Origin: CAIYRG01 sp963747255
GTDB lineage: Bacteria > Pseudomonadota > Alphaproteobacteria > Micropepsales > Micropepsaceae
Assembly: GCA_963747255.1 (NCBI GenBank)
Contig: CAVVEG010000012.1
Coordinates: 124,001 to 188,000 of the forward strand
Length of the DNA stretch: 64,000 nucleotides
Reading direction: 5' to 3'
A program made the translations under genes and the position numbers. The notes beneath the pieces are model-generated. The model was not told the DNA's origin, did no database searches, and saw only the letters and a program-made list of their open reading frames with translations. The stretch's first letter is position 1, and the number at the start of each line of letters is the position of its first letter. This document shows, piece by piece, positions 62,237 through 64,000 of this stretch.

Positions 62237-63607
62237 GTGGAACCGGCTGCCATTATCGATACCGATGCGCTTATCAACCGCTTGAAAGTTGGCCGGCTGC
62301 AGCTGCTGGTCGGGTTTCTTTCCGGCTGCGCTTTGCTGGTCGAGGGCTTCAATACTTCAGCGATCGGCTACATCGCGCCTCAGATCACCCGGATGTGGCA
62401 TGTCCCGAACAGCACGCTGGGTACAATCCTGAGCGCTGATATGGTTGGTCTGCTCCTGGGCTATCTTTTCCTGTCACCATTCTCGGCCCGCTTCGGCCAT
62501 AAACGGATGATCGTTGCGTGCACGGCCGCCTTTGGTGCGATGACGTTCCTCACCATAACCGCGACGGAAGTACCGCTACTGATTGCCTTCCGGTTCCTCA
62601 CCGGAATTGGCGTCGGCGGCGCCATGCCCAGTGCGGTCGCCCTGACCGGCGAATACTTTCCCGAAAGGCTGCGTTCCACTTCGATCACCCTGATCTATAT
62701 CGGTTTCTCCCTGGGCCAAATCGCGGCGGGGGTCGTTTCCGGACTATTGCTCGAACCATTTGGCTGGCGCGCCGTGCTTGCAACAGGGGGCATCAGCACC
62801 ATTGTTCTTTCGCTTCTCTTTTCATTCCTGCTGCCGGAATCTCTGGAATTTCTCATCAACCGCGGGAACGGAGTTGATCGCGCGTTGGGAATTCTGCGCC
62901 GCATGACGGCACCGACCGGAATGGCGATTTCCGAAGCCACTCGCCTGGTTGCGGGCCGCCACGGTGGCCGCAAGGTAAGTGTTGGCCAATTGATCGAGGA
63001 GGGCCGAGCCACTGGCACAATACTGATCTGGGCCGGAATGTTCATGAACCTGATGATCTATTTTTTCCTGCAGAAGTGGCTGACTTCGTTGTTGGTGCAG
63101 TCCGGCCTTTCGCAGCAGGTCGCAATCACGGCGACAACCGTTGGTTTGGCCGGCGGAATTCTTGCGGCCGTGATTATCGGCCCGTTGATGGATCGTTTCG
63201 GCCCATATGCAGTTGTGTCCGGTCTCTTCGCCCTGTCCGCTGCTTCGGTTGTGCTGATGGCCAAAATCCTCGTCTCGCCCGTCGCATGGCTGACGATTGC
63301 GGTGTCGTTTTTCGTCGGGTTTTGTCTCTCTGGCGGACAGAAGGCCAATAACGCCCTTTCGGTTTATTTTTATCCGACCGAATTGCGCGGAACCGGCATC
63401 GGCTGGTCCCTGGGAATAGGGCGCATCGGCGGTGTCCTCGGCCCCTTCGCGGCAGGTGTGCTGCTTACAATTGGCTGGTCGCCGTCCGACCTGTTCTATC
63501 TGGCTTCGATCCCGATGGTGCTGGGCTTGCTTGCGATTGCAGGAATGGGGCTGTTCTATTTCCGCGCGGCCCCGATTGGGAGCGCTCAGAAAATACTCCA
63601 GCCATGA
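62237..63607 (+). CDS. MFS transporter (AAHS family), tandem copy 2
   Basis: This is a 456-residue paralogue of the preceding gene. It shares NRLKVGRLQLLVGFLS, LLVEGFNTSAIGYIAPQI, RFGHKR and the LTGEYFPERLRSTSIT segment. The first helix motif is EGFN, versus DGFN in copy 1. The start is GTG, eight bases after the copy 1 stop. By eye about half of the residues are identical, so this is an old tandem duplication. Paralogues may have divided the transport of related acids. It overlaps the glucokinase start by four bases. Confidence 0.83.
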   Translation: MEPAAIIDTDALINRLKVGRLQLLVGFLSGCALLVEGFNTSAIGYIAPQITRMWHVPNSTLGTILSADMVGLLLGYLFLSPFSARFGHKRMIVACTAAFGAMTFLTITATEVPLLIAFRFLTGIGVGGAMPSAVALTGEYFPERLRSTSITLIYIGFSLGQIAAGVVSGLLLEPFGWRAVLATGGISTIVLSLLFSFLLPESLEFLINRGNGVDRALGILRRMTAPTGMAISEATRLVAGRHGGRKVSVGQLIEEGRATGTILIWAGMFMNLMIYFFLQKWLTSLLVQSGLSQQVAITATTVGLAGGILAAVIIGPLMDRFGPYAVVSGLFALSAASVVLMAKILVSPVAWLTIAVSFFVGFCLSGGQKANNALSVYFYPTELRGTGIGWSLGIGRIGGVLGPFAAGVLLTIGWSPSDLFYLASIPMVLGLLAIAGMGLFYFRAAPIGSAQKILQP

Positions 63608-64000
63608 ACCGAGCCCACCTGATCGCCGATGTCGGCGGCACAAATGCCAGATTTGCATTGATCGAATCGGGCGAATTCACCCGGGGCGAGATCATTCCGG
63701 TTGCCGACTGCGACCGGATTCAGGACGCCGTGCACAAATATCTTGCCGGCATCGCGCCTGAGAACCGGCCCCTTGAGGCGGCGTTTTCCGTGGCAGGTCC
63801 TGTTACCGGGGACGTGATCGTCATGATGAACAGCCCCTGGAGCTTTTCCATCGATGCCATGCGGCGGGAATTTGGCTGGAAGGAGCTTCACGTCATCAAT
63901 GATTTCGCCGCAAACGCTCTTTCCGTGCCTGAAATACCGGCGGAACTGCGGCTTCAGGTTGGCGGCGGCGCCCCGTCAAAGGATCTGCCGATTGCAGTCC
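63604..64000 (+). CDS. glk: Glucokinase, N-terminal part, cut by window edge
   Basis: This is the first 132 codons of an ATP-dependent hexokinase-family enzyme of the bacterial glucokinase (Glk) type. It starts HLIADVGGTNARFALIE, with the phosphate-binding loop GGTN at residue 11, and continues with VAGPVTGDVIVMMNSPWSFS and the HVINDFAANALSV segment, which carries the catalytic-site Asn/Asp. It phosphorylates glucose to glucose 6-phosphate. The ATG overlaps the stop of the second MFS gene (ATGA), so it is co-translated with it. Finding glucokinase at the end of an aromatic operon is unexpected; it may belong to a following operon. Confidence 0.85.
   Translation, partial: MNRAHLIADVGGTNARFALIESGEFTRGEIIPVADCDRIQDAVHKYLAGIAPENRPLEAAFSVAGPVTGDVIVMMNSPWSFSIDAMRREFGWKELHVINDFAANALSVPEIPAELRLQVGGGAPSKDLPIAV

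Noticed and set aside
1..64000. tRNA, rRNA, CRISPR array, insertion sequence or integrase
   Set aside because: None was found on reading both strands: no transposase or integrase-like protein, no spaced repeats and no tRNA cloverleaf was recognised.

Overview
The window is a dense (no gap over about 250 bases), high-GC stretch of a Gram-negative, probably alphaproteobacterial, chromosome. Outer-membrane and Kdo functions, Tat/Sec-type signal peptides and c-type cytochromes support a Pseudomonadota host; the class is an inference from gene content only. I see no tRNA, rRNA, CRISPR array, integrase or insertion sequence. Nearly everything fits an aromatic-acid catabolic region: seven MFS carriers, one Na+/solute symporter, three Rieske oxygenase large subunits, four paralogues of the 4,5-dihydroxyphthalate decarboxylase (Pht5) family, several ring-cleavage dioxygenases and many downstream hydrolases.

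Layout. 0-2 kb: two MFS carriers (-). 2-10 kb (+): a phthalate-dioxygenase-type reductase, a Pht5-like decarboxylase, protocatechuate 3,4-dioxygenase (pcaHG), an MmgE/PrpD protein, a LigB-type extradiol dioxygenase, a RidA protein and a HAD-phosphatase/HerA-like ATPase fusion. 10-15.6 kb: a divergent PanB-like aldolase, a ChaN-like protein, a secreted protein, an alpha/beta hydrolase with a Cys nucleophile, a Kdo-hydroxylase-like protein and a second Pht5-like protein. 15.8-19.8 kb: two ModA-like periplasmic proteins, a porin and a short-chain dehydrogenase. 19.9-26.5 kb: an exported-protein block (PEBP, NHL propeller, dihaem cytochrome c, ICMT-like methyltransferase, LVIVD propeller, TolB/TPR protein). 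26.7-32.8 kb (+): two zinc dehydrogenases, two near-duplicate Rieske oxygenases and a third Pht5-like protein. 32.8-42.5 kb: MFS carrier, methyltransferase, two-subunit Rieske dioxygenase with a class II aldolase-type decarboxylase, a bicupin, a dihaem cytochrome, another MFS carrier and a LeuA-like synthase. 42.7-50.2 kb: a gentisate module (FAH hydrolase, MFS, fourth Pht5-like protein, gentisate dioxygenase, 3-hydroxybenzoate 6-hydroxylase) and an MctP-type symporter with its small partner. 50.3-57.8 kb: VOC protein, TctC-type receptor, BKACE, FAH hydrolase, a degraded molybdenum hydroxylase remnant, an ACMSD-like amidohydrolase and two coupled IclR regulators. 57.9-64 kb (+): hydrolase, LLM flavin oxidoreductase, hydrolase, two tandem MFS carriers and the start of glucokinase.

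Working model (inference): phthalate-like acids enter by the MFS carriers, Rieske oxygenases plus the PDR reductase hydroxylate them, zinc dehydrogenases rearomatise, Pht5-like or aldolase-type enzymes remove a carboxyl group, and protocatechuate, gentisate or other diols are cleaved by PcaHG, LigB-type, gentisate or bicupin dioxygenases. FAH, BKACE, MmgE and alpha/beta hydrolases would process ring-opened products.

An important caveat is that about eleven genes are broken by single-base shifts, several in homopolymers. They are described here as the intact genes they probably are, with the shift position given; most are likely sequence errors rather than true pseudogenes.
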